Positions 15,989 through 31,624 are shown, numbered from the stretch's first letter. The stretch: DNA of 64,000 bases from Gordonia gummivorans (GCF_022513585.1 NZ_JAKWBF010000002.1:124001-188000); one strand, 5' to 3'. A program made the numbers and translations. The notes: generated by a model from the letters alone, not told the origin.

Positions 15989-17422
15989 TCAGTGGTCCTG
16001 TTCGCCGATGCGGTGCACGTGGATCATGTTGGTGGAGCCGACGGTGCCGGGTGGCGCGCCGGCGACGATGACCACGACGTCACCTTCCGCGAGCCGCCCG
16101 ATGCGCAGCAGTTGGTGGTCGACCTGATCGATCATGTGGTCGGTGGTGTCGACATGGTTGACGATGAAAGTCTCGGTGCCCCAACTCAAGGCGAGCTGGC
16201 TGCGTACCGCCTGCGTCGGGGTGAACGCCAACAGGGGCAGTCGGGAGTGCAGCCGGGCCAGGCGTCGAACCGTGTCACCGGACTGGGTGAACGCCACGAG
16301 GGCCTTCACCTCGAGCCGCTCGCCGATGTCGCGTGCGGCATACGAGATGACGCCGCGCTTGGTGCGCGGGACGTGTGAGAGCGGCGGAACGTCGCGAGGT
16401 CCGCCTTCGACGGCGCGGGCGATCTTGTCCATCGTGCGCACGGATTCCATCGGGAACTTGCCGACCGACGTCTCACCGGACAGCATCACCGCGTCGGCAC
16501 CGTCGAGCACCGCGTTGGCGACGTCGGAGGCCTCTGCGCGAGTCGGGCGCGAGTTCTCGATCATGGAGTCGAGCATCTGGGTGGCGACGATCACCGGCTT
16601 GGCGTTCTCGCGGGCCATCTGGATGGCCCGCTTCTGCACCAGCGGCACCTGCTCGAGCGGGAGTTCGACGCCGAGGTCACCACGGGCGACCATGATCGCG
16701 TCGAAAGCCAGCACGATGGCCTCGAGGTTGTCGATGGCCTCCGGCTTCTCCAGCTTCGCGATGACCGGGATGCGACGGCCGACGCGGTCCATCACCTCGT
16801 GCACGAGTTCGATGTCGGACGGGCTGCGCACGAACGACAGCGCGATCATGTCGACGCCGAGCTTCAGTGCGAACTCGAGGTCGGCGATGTCCTTGGCCGA
16901 CAAGGCAGGCACCGAGACGTTCATGCCGGGCAGCGAGAGCCCCTTGTTGTTGCTGACGGGTCCGCCCTCGGTGACCGTACACAGCACGTCGGGTCCGTCG
17001 ACCGAATCGACGACGAGACCGACCTTGCCATCGTCGACGAGGAGTCGGTCGCCGGGGCTGGCATCGCGGGACAGTTGCTTGTACGTCGTCGACACCCGGT
17101 CGTGGGTACCGACCACGTCGTCGACGGTGATGCGGACCTTTTCGCCGGTGTCCCACAGCACTTCGCCGTTCAGGGCGCCGTCATCCTCGAACTTGCCGAG
17201 CCGGATCTTGGGGCCCTGCAGATCGGCGAGGATGCCGACAGCCTTCTCGGTGGCGTCGGAAGCCTTGCGGACACGCGCATACACCTCGGCGTGGTCTTCG
17301 TGGCTTCCGTGGCTGAAGTTCATGCGTGCCACATCCATGCCGCATTCGACGAGTTCCTTGATGCGCTCGTCGGTCGCGGTGGCCGGGCCCAGGGTGCAGA
17401 CAATCTTGGTTCGCCGTGTCAC
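15989..17422 (-). CDS. pyk: Pyruvate kinase
   Basis: A 477-residue enzyme for the last step of glycolysis (phosphoenolpyruvate to pyruvate with ATP formation). Key segments: RRTKIVCTLGPAT, MNFSHGSHEDH, ILADLQGPKIRLG, the catalytic-lysine region IAKLEKPEAIDN, MVARGDLGVELP and TQMLDSMI-NSRPTRAEASDVANAV. The start is GTG at 17422 after AAGGTGAGGTT. Length and motif order are ordinary. The 131 bases up to the gltD stop show no gene. Confidence 0.96.
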   Translation of the reverse strand: MTRRTKIVCTLGPATATDERIKELVECGMDVARMNFSHGSHEDHAEVYARVRKASDATEKAVGILADLQGPKIRLGKFEDDGALNGEVLWDTGEKVRITVDDVVGTHDRVSTTYKQLSRDASPGDRLLVDDGKVGLVVDSVDGPDVLCTVTEGGPVSNNKGLSLPGMNVSVPALSAKDIADLEFALKLGVDMIALSFVRSPSDIELVHEVMDRVGRRIPVIAKLEKPEAIDNLEAIVLAFDAIMVARGDLGVELPLEQVPLVQKRAIQMARENAKPVIVATQMLDSMIENSRPTRAEASDVANAVLDGADAVMLSGETSVGKFPMESVRTMDKIARAVEGGPRDVPPLSHVPRTKRGVISYAARDIGERLEVKALVAFTQSGDTVRRLARLHSRLPLLAFTPTQAVRSQLALSWGTETFIVNHVDTTDHMIDQVDHQLLRIGRLAEGDVVVIVAGAPPGTVGSTNMIHVHRIGEQDH

Positions 17423-17553
17423 AACCTCACCTTAGTCCCGTCGTCGGTGCTTCTCTATGCATGCGGATAACGGTCACCGTTCGTGCATCTGGTGTTCGTG
17501 CTGGTAGAGCGGCCATCTTGGCTGACCGGAGAAATCAACGAAACCGACGCGGG

Positions 17554-19051
17554 TCAGCGCACCGACAGCGGCAACGCGGCGGGCCGGACCGGCGAAGGCA
17601 GATCCGACGCCCCCATCAGGAACTTGTCGACCGCGCGCGCAGTGGATCGCCCTTCGGCGATCGCCCACACCACCAGAGACGCACCGCGATGGGCGTCACC
17701 GCACACGAACACGCCCGGCGCGTCGGTCTGCCAATCGCTTCCACAGGACAACGATCCCCTCTTGTTGGGTTCGATCTGCAGATCCGTCAGCAACGGCGAA
17801 CGCCGCACACCCGCGAAACCGATTGCGAACAAGGCGAGTTCGCATGGGATCTCGAACTCCTCGCCAACCGGTGTGACCACACGACGACCGTCGGGCTCAC
17901 GCTGGACCGCCACCTCGGCGAGCACCATCGTCTTCACGTTGCCCTGCTCGTCACCGTCGAATCGCTGCACGGCCACCTGGTAGCGCCGTTCGCCGCCCTC
18001 GGCGTGTGCGCTGGATGTGCGCATGATCAGCGGCCAGGTCGGCCACGGCGACCGATTGTCGTCGCGGTCGCTGGGCAACTCGGGGTTGTAGTCCAACTGC
18101 ACCACCGACGCCGCACCCTGCCGGTGCGCGGTGCCGAGGCAGTCGGCTCCGGTGTCGCCGCCACCGATGATGACCACGTGTTTGCCGGCCGCGGTGATCG
18201 GCGACGGACCGTCGCCCTCGCATTCCTTGTTCGCGGGCACGAGGTGCTCCATGGCCAGGTGCACGCCGGCGAGGTCGCGTCCCGGCACCGGATTGTCACG
18301 GGCTTCCATCGCGCCGATCGCGAGGACGACCGCGTCGTGGCGGGACTTGAGCTCTTCGACGGTGAGATCGGTACCGACGTCACAGTTGACGACGAATTCG
18401 GTTCCCTCTGCCCGCATCTGGGCGATGCGGCGGTCGATGTCGGACTTCTGCAGCTTGTACTCGGGGATGCCGTAGCGCAGCAGTCCGCCGAGCCGGTCGT
18501 CGCGCTCGTAGACCGTCACGTCGTGGCCGGCTCTGGTCAGCTGCTGGGCGGCGGCCAGTCCGGCCGGACCCGATCCGACCACTCCCACCGAACGCCCCGA
18601 CTTGGCGGCGGGCGGCTCGGGCCCGATGATGCCTTCGGCCCACGACTCGTAGGCGATGGTCTTCTCGATGCGTTTGATCGTGACGCTGCCACCGGTGGTG
18701 GGCTCGGAGATCGACAGCACGCAGGCCGCCTCGCACGGTGCCGGACAGACCATCCCGGTGAACTCCGGGAAGTTGTTGGTGGCATGCAGCCTGCTGCTGG
18801 CCGCGTCCCACCGACCACGACGCACCAGGTCGTTCCACTCGGGGATCAGGTTGCCCAGCGGGCACCCCGCAGTTCCGGAGTGGCAGAACGGAATTCCGCA
18901 GTCCATGCAGCGTCGGGCCTGCGTGGACACCTCGTCGAGGATCTGCAGCGGGTTCTCCGCGTGCACGTAGACGTCGTCCCAGTCGGCGACGCGCTCGGTG
19001 ACCGGGCGGTACTTTGCTTCTTTCTTCCGGATCTCCAGGAATCCGCGCGGG

Positions 19052-19059
<8 letters not shown>
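17554..19059 (-). CDS. gltD: Glutamate synthase, small subunit
   Basis: A 501-residue NADPH-dependent subunit that passes electrons to GltB for glutamate formation from glutamine and 2-oxoglutarate. The N-terminal iron-sulfur domain has [20 protein letters not shown] and [11 protein letters not shown]. The FAD motif is [17 protein letters not shown] and the NADPH site is [20 protein letters not shown]. The C-terminal [20 protein letters not shown] closes the FAD site. The GTG at 19059 overlaps the gltB stop by eight bases, so expression is coupled. Length is slightly longer than the usual 470-490. Confidence 0.95.
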
Positions 19060-23623
<4,564 letters not shown>

Positions 23624-23915
23624 CACTACCTCCACACTCGATCCGAGACGAATCGCACGCTGGATGTCCGTTGGGACAGCGTTGGCCCGTGGAGCACATA
23701 AGCGTCGCGCAGGCGACCGGCCGATGACATGGGCTGCATCGAGGTGATCGTCGCGCGTCGCGAAATTCAAGTCTATCTGAACCGAACCCGAGACGTTGGA
23801 ACTGCGGATCGGGGTCGCACGTGGGACGCGTGTGATCTTGGCGACCGAGCCGATGTCCGTGCTCACGGCGACCCACCGTCGACGTCGTCGGCGCCGCGGG
23901 CCTGTCGGGCGCAAG

Positions 23916-24019
23916 AAAGTAGGGGAAGAAACTTCTTCCCCTACCCTTGGTGTCTTCCCTCAGAAATTTCTCGCGGACGACTACGAACCCCGGGGAAGAA
24001 GTTCTTCCCCTAGATTTTG
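23916..24019 (+). repeat. Dispersed repeat module D upstream of gltB
   Basis: AAAGTAGGGGAAGAAACTTC pairs with its own continuation TTCCCCTAC, and CCGGGGAAGAAGTTCTTCCC makes a second hairpin about 60 bases on; between them lies CTCGCGGACGACTACGAACC. Close copies are at 42196-42300 and 58177-58279, an inverted copy at 3493-3606 and a tail fragment at 39541. It lies between the gltB start region and the lgt stop; the rest of 23624-23915 holds the presumed gltB promoter region with no recognised motif. Confidence 0.75.
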
Positions 24020-24034
24020 TTGGCGGACCCGAGC

Positions 24035-24079
24035 ACATTTGCCCAGGTCAGCGGGTCGGTTGCCCGCCTCATCGGATCA
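24035..24079 (-). repeat. Dispersed repeat module C ending on the lgt stop codon
   Basis: Read on the minus strand it begins TGATCCGATGAGGCGGGCAA and ends CTGACCTGGGCAAATG. The first three bases are the TGA stop of lgt. Other copies are described under the two repeat islands and at 39578 and 58298. Confidence 0.7.
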
Positions 24080-25930
24080 ATCAGCGTCGGACTTGGATTG
24101 CGCTTCGTTCGTATCCGTCGAGTCCGCGTCAGCCTCACCGGCATCGGCCTCCGGGGCGACATCACCGGCATCGGCCTCAGCGTCAGCCTCACCGGCATCG
24201 GCCTCAGCGGTGGGCTCATCGCAGACGTCGGGGGTGTCGCCTGCTTCCTCGTCCACCTCGTCCGGTTCCGGTTCGACGCCTTCGGTCGCACTGGAGCTGT
24301 CGGGTTCGTCGCCGGACTCCCCTGTCGCCTCAACCTCGTCCTCGTCCTCGTCCTCGGCGATCTCCTCGGCGACGTCGTCCTTGGTCTCGGCGTCGCTGTC
24401 GGTCTCGGTGTCTGCGTCGGTCTCGGTTTCCCCGTCGGTCTCGGTTTCCCCGTCGGTCTCGGTTTCCCCGTCGGTCTCGGTTTCCCCGTCGGTCACCTCG
24501 GGCTCGTCGGTGGCCTCCTCTTCGAGATCGTCGCCGACCTCCGCCTGCTCGCCATCAGACTGCTCTGCCTCGTCCTCGTCTGCAGTGGTGACTGCCGAGT
24601 CACCATCGTCGGCGGTTTCGTCCTCGGCCGTGCTGCTGGCGGTTTCCTTCGCGCCATCGGTTTCCTCCGCGGCGCCGACAACGTCCTCGGGTTCGTCCTC
24701 GTCGCCGTCTTCATCCGCTGAAGTCTCGGCGTCGGCGACTTCGTCACCGTCACCATCGTCGGTCTCGTCTTCGGCGTCCTCGGCAACTTCGGCGTCCCTG
24801 GTGTCGGCGTCCTCGGCGACTTCGGCGTCTTCGGCAACAGACTCATCGTCGGCCTTGTCACCGTCGTCGTCGCCGACCAGCGCCGCCGTGCCAACGACCG
24901 CTGCGCCGGCGACTGCCGCACCGGCAACTGCCGTGCCGCGATCATCTTTGGTCTCGTCGATGTCGTCGAGGTCTTCGTCGTACCAGTCGTCGACGTAGCC
25001 GGCGATGCCGCGCTCTTCGAGTTCGGCCGCGCGTTCGGGGTGGTACATCTCCAGGCCCTGCTCACGACCGCGCGGTGCGATCACGAAATAGGCGGCAGCA
25101 CAGGCAAATACGATTGCCGCGGTGAACACGTTGATCCGGATTCCGCCGATCAGGGTGGCCGGATCGGAACGCAGCAGTTCGACGCCGAAGCGACCCAGGC
25201 AGTAACCCGCGACATAGAGCGCGAACAGTCGGCCGTGGCCGATGCGGAAATGCCGATCGATCAGTACCAGCGCGATGACCAGCACGACGTTCCACAGCAA
25301 CTCGTACAGGAACGTGGGATGGACAACCGCAACCACGTCGCCGTTGGAGACACCGGAGATCAAGCCGGGGTCGCGGTGGCCCGCGGAGTCCACGCGGTCG
25401 TAGATCTCCAGGCCCCAGGGCACCGTGGTTTCTCGGCCGTACAGTTCCTGGTTGAAGTAGTTTCCGAGGCGGCCGATGGCCTGGGCCAACAGGATCGGCG
25501 GCGCGATGGCATCACCGAACGCGGTTAACCGGATGCCGCAGCGTCGCGCACCGATCCACGCGCCCAGGGCACCGAAGAACACCGCACCCCAGATCCCGAG
25601 ACCACCGTCCCAGATCTTCACGGCGTCGATCGGCGACTTGGGTCCGTCACCGAAATACGTCTGCCAGTCCGTGATCAGGTGATAGATCCGACCGCCGATC
25701 AAGCCGAACGGCACCGCCCAGATCGCGACGTCGAGGACCTCACCGTCCTGGCCGCCGCGTGCGATCCACCGTCGATTGCCCCACCAGACGGCGACGACGA
25801 TGCCGACGATGATGCACAGCGCGTAGGCACGGACTGGGAAAGGACCGACGTACCACACACCCTGAGGTGGGCTCGGTATGTACGCCAAAATCGTTGTCGT
25901 CGGCCCGTCCAGGGCGGTCGGCAGCGTCAC
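24077..25930 (-). CDS. lgt: Prolipoprotein diacylglyceryl transferase with long acidic tail
   Basis: Residues 1-296 are a standard Lgt, the membrane enzyme that attaches diacylglycerol to the lipobox cysteine of prolipoproteins. The signature GRLGNYFNQELYG is at 153-165, and there are about seven membrane segments. Residues 300-617 form a disordered tail dominated by Asp, Glu, Ala and Thr, with an Ala-rich patch (AVAGAAVAGAAVVGTAALVG) and four GETETD repeats. Lgt is normally 260-300 residues, although actinobacterial forms often have shorter tails. The start is GTG at 25930. It follows trpA, as in other Mycobacteriales. Two lipoproteins (MceD and MceE) in the same window would be substrates. 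Confidence 0.93.
   Translation of the reverse strand: MTLPTALDGPTTTILAYIPSPPQGVWYVGPFPVRAYALCIIVGIVVAVWWGNRRWIARGGQDGEVLDVAIWAVPFGLIGGRIYHLITDWQTYFGDGPKSPIDAVKIWDGGLGIWGAVFFGALGAWIGARRCGIRLTAFGDAIAPPILLAQAIGRLGNYFNQELYGRETTVPWGLEIYDRVDSAGHRDPGLISGVSNGDVVAVVHPTFLYELLWNVVLVIALVLIDRHFRIGHGRLFALYVAGYCLGRFGVELLRSDPATLIGGIRINVFTAAIVFACAAAYFVIAPRGREQGLEMYHPERAAELEERGIAGYVDDWYDEDLDDIDETKDDRGTAVAGAAVAGAAVVGTAALVGDDDGDKADDESVAEDAEVAEDADTRDAEVAEDAEDETDDGDGDEVADAETSADEDGDEDEPEDVVGAAEETDGAKETASSTAEDETADDGDSAVTTADEDEAEQSDGEQAEVGDDLEEEATDEPEVTDGETETDGETETDGETETDGETETDADTETDSDAETKDDVAEEIAEDEDEDEVEATGESGDEPDSSSATEGVEPEPDEVDEEAGDTPDVCDEPTAEADAGEADAEADAGDVAPEADAGEADADSTDTNEAQSKSDAD
24421..24492. repeat. 18-base tandem repeat inside the lgt tail
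   Basis: TCTCGGTTTCCCCGTCGG occurs four times without change at 24421, 24439, 24457 and 24475, with degenerate units on the left. On the coding strand each unit encodes six residues of the DGETET repeat. Perfect identity at DNA level suggests recent slippage expansion. Confidence 0.9.
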
Positions 25931-26014
25931 GCTGTCACCCTAACCGACACTAGAACACAGCCTCACACCATCCTCGGCGATGTCGGACGAACAGCGCGCG
26001 CAAGTCGGCAATGG

Positions 26015-26815
26015 TCACCGAGGCGATCGAACGCCCTCGGCGAGTTCGGTGACGAGGTCGGCAAGATGGTCGTCACCGGCGTGAGCGGCGGTCACCAGGG
26101 CCGAACCGACGATCACGCCGTCGGCGTATGCGGCGATCTCGGCTGCCTGCTGGCGGTTGCGCACGCCGAGACCCACGCCGATCGGGATGTCGGAGTAGGC
26201 GCGCACGCGGGCACACAGTTCGGGTGCGGCATCCGAGACCGCGTCGCGTGCGCCGGTCACACCCATCGTCGACGCGGCGTAGACGAATCCGCGCGATGCG
26301 TCGACGGTCAGCGCGATGCGCTCGGTCGTCGACGACGGTGCAACCAGGTAGATCCGGTCGAGTTCCTGTTCGTCGGACGCCGCATGCCATGCCGCGCCCT
26401 CTTCCGGGATGAGGTTCGGCGTGATCAGACCGGCGCCACCGGCATTGGCCAGATCGCGGGCAAACCGGTCCACCCCGTATTGCAGGACCGGATTCCAGTA
26501 ACTCATCACCACCGAGTGGCCACCCGCGTCGGCAATCGCCTCGACAGCCGTGAACACGTCGCGCACCCGGACCCCGTTGGTCAGGGCGAGGTCGGCGGCG
26601 TCCTGGATCGTGGGTCCGTCCATCACCGGGTCGGAATACGGCACGCCGATCTCGATGATGTCGCAGCCCGCGTCGACCATCGTGCGGAACGACGACAACG
26701 AGCCGTCGACCGTCGGATAGCCCACGGGGAGATAGCCGATGAGGGCGGCACGGCCTTCGCTGCGACATTGCGCGAACACCGAACCCAACTTCGACGGCGG
26801 GGCGGTGACGGTCAT
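26015..26815 (-). CDS. trpA: Tryptophan synthase, alpha subunit
   Basis: A 266-residue TIM barrel cleaving indole-3-glycerol phosphate to indole. Catalytic Glu and Asp lie in [21 protein letters not shown] (Glu of EIGVPYSDP and Asp of DGPTI). The phosphate-binding [20 protein letters not shown] and VGSAL follow. The ATG at 26815 overlaps the trpB stop (ATGA), as needed for the alpha-beta complex. A longer open start at 26878 would overlap trpB by 67 bases and is rejected. Confidence 0.95.
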   Translation of the reverse strand: MTVTAPPSKLGSVFAQCRSEGRAALIGYLPVGYPTVDGSLSSFRTMVDAGCDIIEIGVPYSDPVMDGPTIQDAADLALTNGVRVRDVFTAVEAIADAGGHSVVMSYWNPVLQYGVDRFARDLANAGGAGLITPNLIPEEGAAWHAASDEQELDRIYLVAPSSTTERIALTVDASRGFVYAASTMGVTGARDAVSDAAPELCARVRAYSDIPIGVGLGVRNRQQAAEIAAYADGVIVGSALVTAAHAGDDHLADLVTELAEGVRSPR

Positions 26816-28125
26816 CGGGCGGCTCCCGGTTCGGCGGCTTCGTCCTGCGAGGGTGGCGGGTCGAACAGATGGAACCATCGGGCTGCGGTGTCGACGTCCT
26901 TGTCGCCGCGCCCGGACAGGCTCACCACGATGATCGAGTTCTCGCCGAGTTCGCGTCCGAGCTTGAGTGCGCCGGCCACCGCGTGCGCCGACTCGATCGC
27001 CGGGATGATGCCCTCGCGTCGACTCAGCAGAGCGAGCGCGTCCATTGCCTCGGTGTCGGTGATCGGCCGGTAGTCGGCACGACCGGTGTCCTTGAGATAC
27101 GCGTGCTCGGGGCCCACCCCCGGGTAGTCCAGACCCGCTGAGATCGAATGCGATTCGATGGTCTGGCCGTCCTCATCCTGAAGTAGGTACGAGTAGGCAC
27201 CCTGGAAGGCCCCGGGTGTTCCGCCCGTGAAAGTGGCTGCGTGCCGCCCGGTCTCGACTCCGTCGCCGGCGGCCTCGTAGCCGGCCAGGCGCACCGAGGC
27301 GTCGTCGATGAACGGGTGGAAGATGCCGATGGCATTGGAGCCGCCGCCCACGCACGCGACAACGGCGTCGGGCAGTCGCCCCGCCGCATCGAGGATCTGT
27401 GCCCTGGCCTCGAGCCCCACGACGCGCTGAAGATCGCGGACCATGGTCGGGAACGGGTGTGGCCCCGCTGCCGTGCCGAAACAGTAATAAGTGTTGTGCG
27501 CGTTGGTGACCCAGTCGCGCATCGCCTCGTTGATGGCGTCCTTCAGGGTGGCCGAGCCGTTGTCGACGGCAACCACCTCCGCGCCGAGCAGACGCATGCG
27601 GGCGACGTTGAGCGCCTGCCGATCGGTGTCGACACGGCCCATGTAGATGATGCATTCCATGCCGAACAGGGCACACCCGGTCGCGGTCGCGACACCGTGC
27701 TGACCGGCACCGGTCTCGGCGATGATGCGGTTCTTACCCATGCGCCGCGCGAGGAGAAGCTGCCCGAGCACGTTGTTGATCTTGTGCGAACCCGTGTGAT
27801 TGAGGTCTTCGCGTTTGAGGAAGATTCGTGCGCCACCCGCGTCGTCGCGCAGGCGAGTCGCCTCATACATCGGCGACGGCCGTCCGACGTAATCGCGCTG
27901 CAGGCGGTCGAGTTCGGCGAGGTAATCCTCGTCGCTGCGCATCTTCTCGTAGCCGGTGGTGACCTCGTCGATCACGGCCATCAGCGCCTCGGGCACATGC
28001 CGACCGCCGTAGACACCGAAGTGCCCGCCCTCGTCGGGCTCGATCGAGGTACGACTGGTCAGGCCAACGCTGGCGGCCGGCACCTCGGTTTCACCGCGGA
28101 TCGATGAATGCTGTTGAGCTGTCAC
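26812..28125 (-). CDS. trpB: Tryptophan synthase, beta subunit
   Basis: A 437-residue PLP enzyme joining indole and serine. The PLP lysine is in HTGSHKINN, the phosphate site in [15 protein letters not shown], and [13 protein letters not shown] carries the catalytic Glu. The N-terminal 30 residues ([19 protein letters not shown]) are a variable extension before the conserved [15 protein letters not shown]. The start is GTG at 28125. The gap to trpC is 55 bases, so all trp genes here may share a transcript. Confidence 0.96.
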   Translation of the reverse strand: MTAQQHSSIRGETEVPAASVGLTSRTSIEPDEGGHFGVYGGRHVPEALMAVIDEVTTGYEKMRSDEDYLAELDRLQRDYVGRPSPMYEATRLRDDAGGARIFLKREDLNHTGSHKINNVLGQLLLARRMGKNRIIAETGAGQHGVATATGCALFGMECIIYMGRVDTDRQALNVARMRLLGAEVVAVDNGSATLKDAINEAMRDWVTNAHNTYYCFGTAAGPHPFPTMVRDLQRVVGLEARAQILDAAGRLPDAVVACVGGGSNAIGIFHPFIDDASVRLAGYEAAGDGVETGRHAATFTGGTPGAFQGAYSYLLQDEDGQTIESHSISAGLDYPGVGPEHAYLKDTGRADYRPITDTEAMDALALLSRREGIIPAIESAHAVAGALKLGRELGENSIIVVSLSGRGDKDVDTAARWFHLFDPPPSQDEAAEPGAAR

Positions 28126-28180
28126 AAGATCTCACAGACTCTCGGGCTCACACGGCGTAGGGCACCCCCCACCACCGATG

Positions 28181-28999
28181 TCAGCGAACAGGTTTCGGAC
28201 AGGAAGGGTGGGTACCCGCGGTGACCAGCTCGCTGACCGCCGCACGGGGATCGCCGCTGGTGACCAGACCCTCGCCGACGAGAACGGCATCGGCACCGGC
28301 GCCCGCGTAGGCCAGCAGGTCGGCTGTGCCACGCACCCCCGACTCGGCGATGCGGATCACCTCGGTAGGCAGCCCCGGGGCGATCCGCGAGAACGAGTCG
28401 CGGTCGACCTCGAGGGTCTTGAGGTTGCGGGCATTGACGCCGACGACCGAGGCCCCCGCCTCCAGGGCACGGTTGGCCTCTTCCTCGGTGTGCACCTCCA
28501 CGAGCGCGGTCATGCCCAGACTTTCGGTGCGGTCGAGCAGTGCCGCGAGGACGTTCTGCTCCAGCGCCGCGACGATCAGCAGGATGACGTCGGCGCCGTG
28601 CGCGCGGGCCTCGTGGATCTGATACGGGCCGACGATGAAGTCCTTGCGCAACACCGGGATGTTGACCGCGGCGCGCACGCTGTCGAGATCGGCGAGCGAT
28701 CCGCGGAAGCGGCGTTCCTCGGTGAGGACGCTGATGATGCGCGCCCCGCCAGACTCGTAGGCGCGGGCCAGTTCGGCCGGGTCGCCGATCGTCGCGAGAT
28801 CGCCCTTCGACGGACTTGCGCGCTTGACCTCGGCGATGACACCGATACCCGGCTTGCGCAGCGCGGCCATCGCGTCCTTGGGTGCGGGCGCCTTCGCTGA
28901 GGCCGCCTTCACTGCCGCATAGTCGAGAACTGCTTCACGCGCTGCGACATCGGCTTTCACTCCCTCGATGATCGAATCGAGGACGGTGGGCGTGCTCAC
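28181..28999 (-). CDS. trpC: Indole-3-glycerol phosphate synthase
   Basis: A 272-residue TIM barrel converting carboxyphenylamino-deoxyribulose phosphate to indole-glycerol phosphate. Catalytic residues fall in [13 protein letters not shown] (Glu, Lys, Ser), VLRKDFIV (Lys) and [10 protein letters not shown] (Asn); the phosphate loop is IAESGVRG. It is a stand-alone TrpC, not fused to TrpF, and no trpF is nearby. The start is GTG at 28999. The 193 bases between it and the upstream membrane protein gene show nothing recognisable. Confidence 0.95.
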   Translation of the reverse strand: MSTPTVLDSIIEGVKADVAAREAVLDYAAVKAASAKAPAPKDAMAALRKPGIGVIAEVKRASPSKGDLATIGDPAELARAYESGGARIISVLTEERRFRGSLADLDSVRAAVNIPVLRKDFIVGPYQIHEARAHGADVILLIVAALEQNVLAALLDRTESLGMTALVEVHTEEEANRALEAGASVVGVNARNLKTLEVDRDSFSRIAPGLPTEVIRIAESGVRGTADLLAYAGAGADAVLVGEGLVTSGDPRAAVSELVTAGTHPSCPKPVR

Positions 29000-29192
29000 G
29001 GCGAATGGCTCCCTTTCGCTCGTCGTGTGTTCCTCAGGGTAGCCCGCGGGCCTGCGACACCTGATCTCGGGTTGGCCGAAGCATCGACGCCGGTCTCCAG
29101 GCCCCGGTCTGCCCTTCGTGTGTCGAGCAGATCACCTGTGGTGCATATCGTCGGCGTCGCTCAAAGCGCTACCGACATCGCAGGACACGGTC

Positions 29193-30011
29193 TTATTTGC
29201 TGTCGAGATCCGTCGGATCGATACCGGTGTCGAGTGCGTCCCACATCATGCGTTCATTGGCTGGTGCGCCGTGAGGGTTCGGATCGTCGGACTTGGTCTG
29301 GACATCGGGCTTTGTCGCATCGTCGGGCTTGGTCTGGACGTCGGGCTTGGTCGCGTCGGCATCCGAGGTGGCTGCATTGCCAGACGGTCCGGACGGCGTT
29401 TCCGCATCCGTGCGGTTCTCGTGGTCTTTGCGTTTCTCGTAGTCGGCGAAGATCTTGCGTTCGAGTTCGTCGCGTCGCGCCGCCGGCGTCTGATACTTCG
29501 ACGACATCGCCGAGCCGTTGACCACCCGTAGGAGCGCCACCGCAGCGGCCACCGAACAGACGGTGCCCACAAGGACCACCGCGCCTGCCCAACTGTTGGT
29601 GGTCACCAACAGGATGCGGTACTTGTCGGGGATGCCACCGGCCTTGGCGGCATAGATCGCGTCGGCACCGTTGACGATCAACGACAACGCGGGGAACGCC
29701 GCGAGCACACCACCGGCCGCGATCACGATCGCCAGCACGCGCAATGCCCAACCCCGCAGGGAGAACGCGGCCGCGATCGCCGCCAGCATCACCAATGCCA
29801 GTGGCGTCAGCCACGGACTCCAATCGGCACCCTTGACCACGAAGTCTCGTTGCGGTGCGAGCCCGTCTTCGGCGGACGCCGTCGCCCAGGTCATCCTCGA
29901 TGCGGCCCAGAACGCCAGCGCCGCCGCCACGAGCAGGAGCGCCGCCAAGCCTTGACGCCGCCGAACCGATTTGCGCCGCAGTGCCTCGACGTCTTCGTCG
30001 GTGAGTTTCAC
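29193..30011 (-). CDS. Trp-operon-associated membrane protein (TIGR02234 family)
   Basis: A 272-residue protein with four membrane segments (from about residue 20 to 170), including [20 protein letters not shown] and [20 protein letters not shown], with an extracytoplasmic loop after the first. A charged cytoplasmic tail follows, with a Thr-Lys-Pro-Asp-rich repeat ([20 protein letters not shown]). The family sits between trpE and trpC in many actinobacteria and its function is unknown. The GTG at 30011 overlaps the trpE stop (GTGA). Confidence 0.85.
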   Translation of the reverse strand: MKLTDEDVEALRRKSVRRRQGLAALLLVAAALAFWAASRMTWATASAEDGLAPQRDFVVKGADWSPWLTPLALVMLAAIAAAFSLRGWALRVLAIVIAAGGVLAAFPALSLIVNGADAIYAAKAGGIPDKYRILLVTTNSWAGAVVLVGTVCSVAAAVALLRVVNGSAMSSKYQTPAARRDELERKIFADYEKRKDHENRTDAETPSGPSGNAATSDADATKPDVQTKPDDATKPDVQTKSDDPNPHGAPANERMMWDALDTGIDPTDLDSK

Positions 30012-31624
30012 GACTGTGGGTTTCGCGGCTGGGACCCACCGCCGGTAGATGGTTCGACGCGACGCATCGTCGCAGCCGCGGCGACCGCGCTGAGCACCGT
30101 CTTCGCCTTGTTGCGGGCCTCGTTGTACTCGTACTCCGGTTGGCTGTCGGCGACCACTCCGGCGCCGGCCTGGACATATGCTCGACCGTCGACCATCAGC
30201 GCGGTCCTGATCGCGATGGCGGTGTCGGCGTTGCCGGCGAAGTCGATGTATCCGACGATGCCGCCGTAGAGGCCGCGGCGGGTCTTCTCGTGTTCGTCGA
30301 TCAGCTCCATCGCCCGTACCTTCGGCGCGCCGGTCAGCGTCCCGGCGGGAAAGCAGGCCGTGACGGCATCCAGCGCGTGCTTGTCGTCGCGGAGAACCCC
30401 CGACACCGTCGACACGAGGTGCATCACGTGGCTGTATCGCTCGACGTGGCGGTAGTCACCCACCTTCACGGTGCCCGGCACGCACACGCGCCCCAGATCG
30501 TTGCGGGCGAGATCGACGAGCATCAGGTGCTCGGCGTTCTCTTTCTCGTCCTCGAGCAGATCCTTGCCCAGCAGCTGGTCTTCTTCCTCCGTGGCTCCGC
30601 GCCAGCGCGTCCCGGCGATCGGGTGCGTGGTGGCGAGACGGTCGGACACCGTCACGAGTGCCTCGGGACTGCTGCCGACGATGGTGAACGCCGTCTGCCC
30701 GCCCGAACCCGTGGCGTCGGATTCCGCGCCGGGCATCCGCAGCAGATACATGTATGGGCTCGGGTTGGAGGCACGCAACGCGCGATAGACGTCGATCGGG
30801 TCGGCGTCGGTGTCCATCTCGAAGCGCATCGACGGCACCACCTGAAAGGCCTCGCCCGCCTCGATCTCGCCGACCAGGCTGGTGACGATCTCACCGAACT
30901 CCTCCGGGGTTCGCTGTTCGGTGAACTCGGGAGCGGGCCGCGAGAACCGCGACACGGTCGAGCGCGCCGGGGCGGCCAGCGCCTCGGTCATCTTGTCGAG
31001 GCGCGCGACGGCGTCGACATAGGCTTCTTCGGCGCGGTCGGCGGAGCCGTCCCAGTTGATGGCGTTGGCGATGAGCGTGATGGTGCCTTCGTGATGGTCG
31101 ACGGCGGCCAGGTCGGCGGCCAGCACCATCATCATGTCGGGCAGGCCGAGGTCGTCGACCGTCGTCTCGGGTAGCCGTTCGAGCCTACGGACCATGTCGT
31201 AGGCGAGGAAGCCGACAAAACCGCCGGTGAGCGGCGGCATGTCGGGGAGCGGGTCGGTCGCCAGCAGCCGGAGTGACTCGGCGAGCGTCTCGATCGGGTC
31301 ACCACCCTCGGGCGCCCCGGCGGGCACGGTGCCCCACCAGCGGGCCTGTCCGTCGACGACGGTGAGCGCCGACGGCGATCCAGCACCGATGAACGACCAC
31401 CGCGACCAGGAGCGGCCGTTCTCGGCGGACTCGAGCAGAAAGGTGCCGGGCCGTTCGCCGGCGAGTTTCGCGAAGGCCGACAGCGGGGTCTCGGAGTCGG
31501 CAAGAACCTTGCGCGTCACCGGGACGACGCGATGGTCGCGGGCAAGGTCGAGGAACTCTGCAAGCGTGGTGGTGTCGGCCTCTGCGTGTGGGTTCGAACT
31601 GTCGGGTTCCGAAGCCGTGCTCAT
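30008..31624 (-). CDS. trpE: Anthranilate synthase component I
   Basis: A 538-residue chorismate-utilising enzyme making anthranilate. Conserved segments are [68 protein letters not shown] and [20 protein letters not shown]. The LLESAE segment near residue 50 matches the usual tryptophan feedback site (LLES), so feedback inhibition is likely. The ATG at 31624 overlaps the stop of the preceding tautomerase-like gene, so trpE has no independent ribosome-binding leader. No trpG/trpD is adjacent; they must be elsewhere. Confidence 0.95.
   Translation of the reverse strand: MSTASEPDSSNPHAEADTTTLAEFLDLARDHRVVPVTRKVLADSETPLSAFAKLAGERPGTFLLESAENGRSWSRWSFIGAGSPSALTVVDGQARWWGTVPAGAPEGGDPIETLAESLRLLATDPLPDMPPLTGGFVGFLAYDMVRRLERLPETTVDDLGLPDMMMVLAADLAAVDHHEGTITLIANAINWDGSADRAEEAYVDAVARLDKMTEALAAPARSTVSRFSRPAPEFTEQRTPEEFGEIVTSLVGEIEAGEAFQVVPSMRFEMDTDADPIDVYRALRASNPSPYMYLLRMPGAESDATGSGGQTAFTIVGSSPEALVTVSDRLATTHPIAGTRWRGATEEEDQLLGKDLLEDEKENAEHLMLVDLARNDLGRVCVPGTVKVGDYRHVERYSHVMHLVSTVSGVLRDDKHALDAVTACFPAGTLTGAPKVRAMELIDEHEKTRRGLYGGIVGYIDFAGNADTAIAIRTALMVDGRAYVQAGAGVVADSQPEYEYNEARNKAKTVLSAVAAAATMRRVEPSTGGGSQPRNPQS

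Noticed and set aside
24421-24492. Regulatory tandem operator
   Set aside because: The 18-base units are in frame within the lgt coding sequence and explain the repeated GETETD residues.
24010-24998. Ser-rich 400-codon plus-strand frame over the lgt tail, resembling a secreted repeat protein
   Set aside because: It is the antisense reading of the acidic lgt tail; the lgt frame is continuous with a certain enzyme domain and starts and stops properly.
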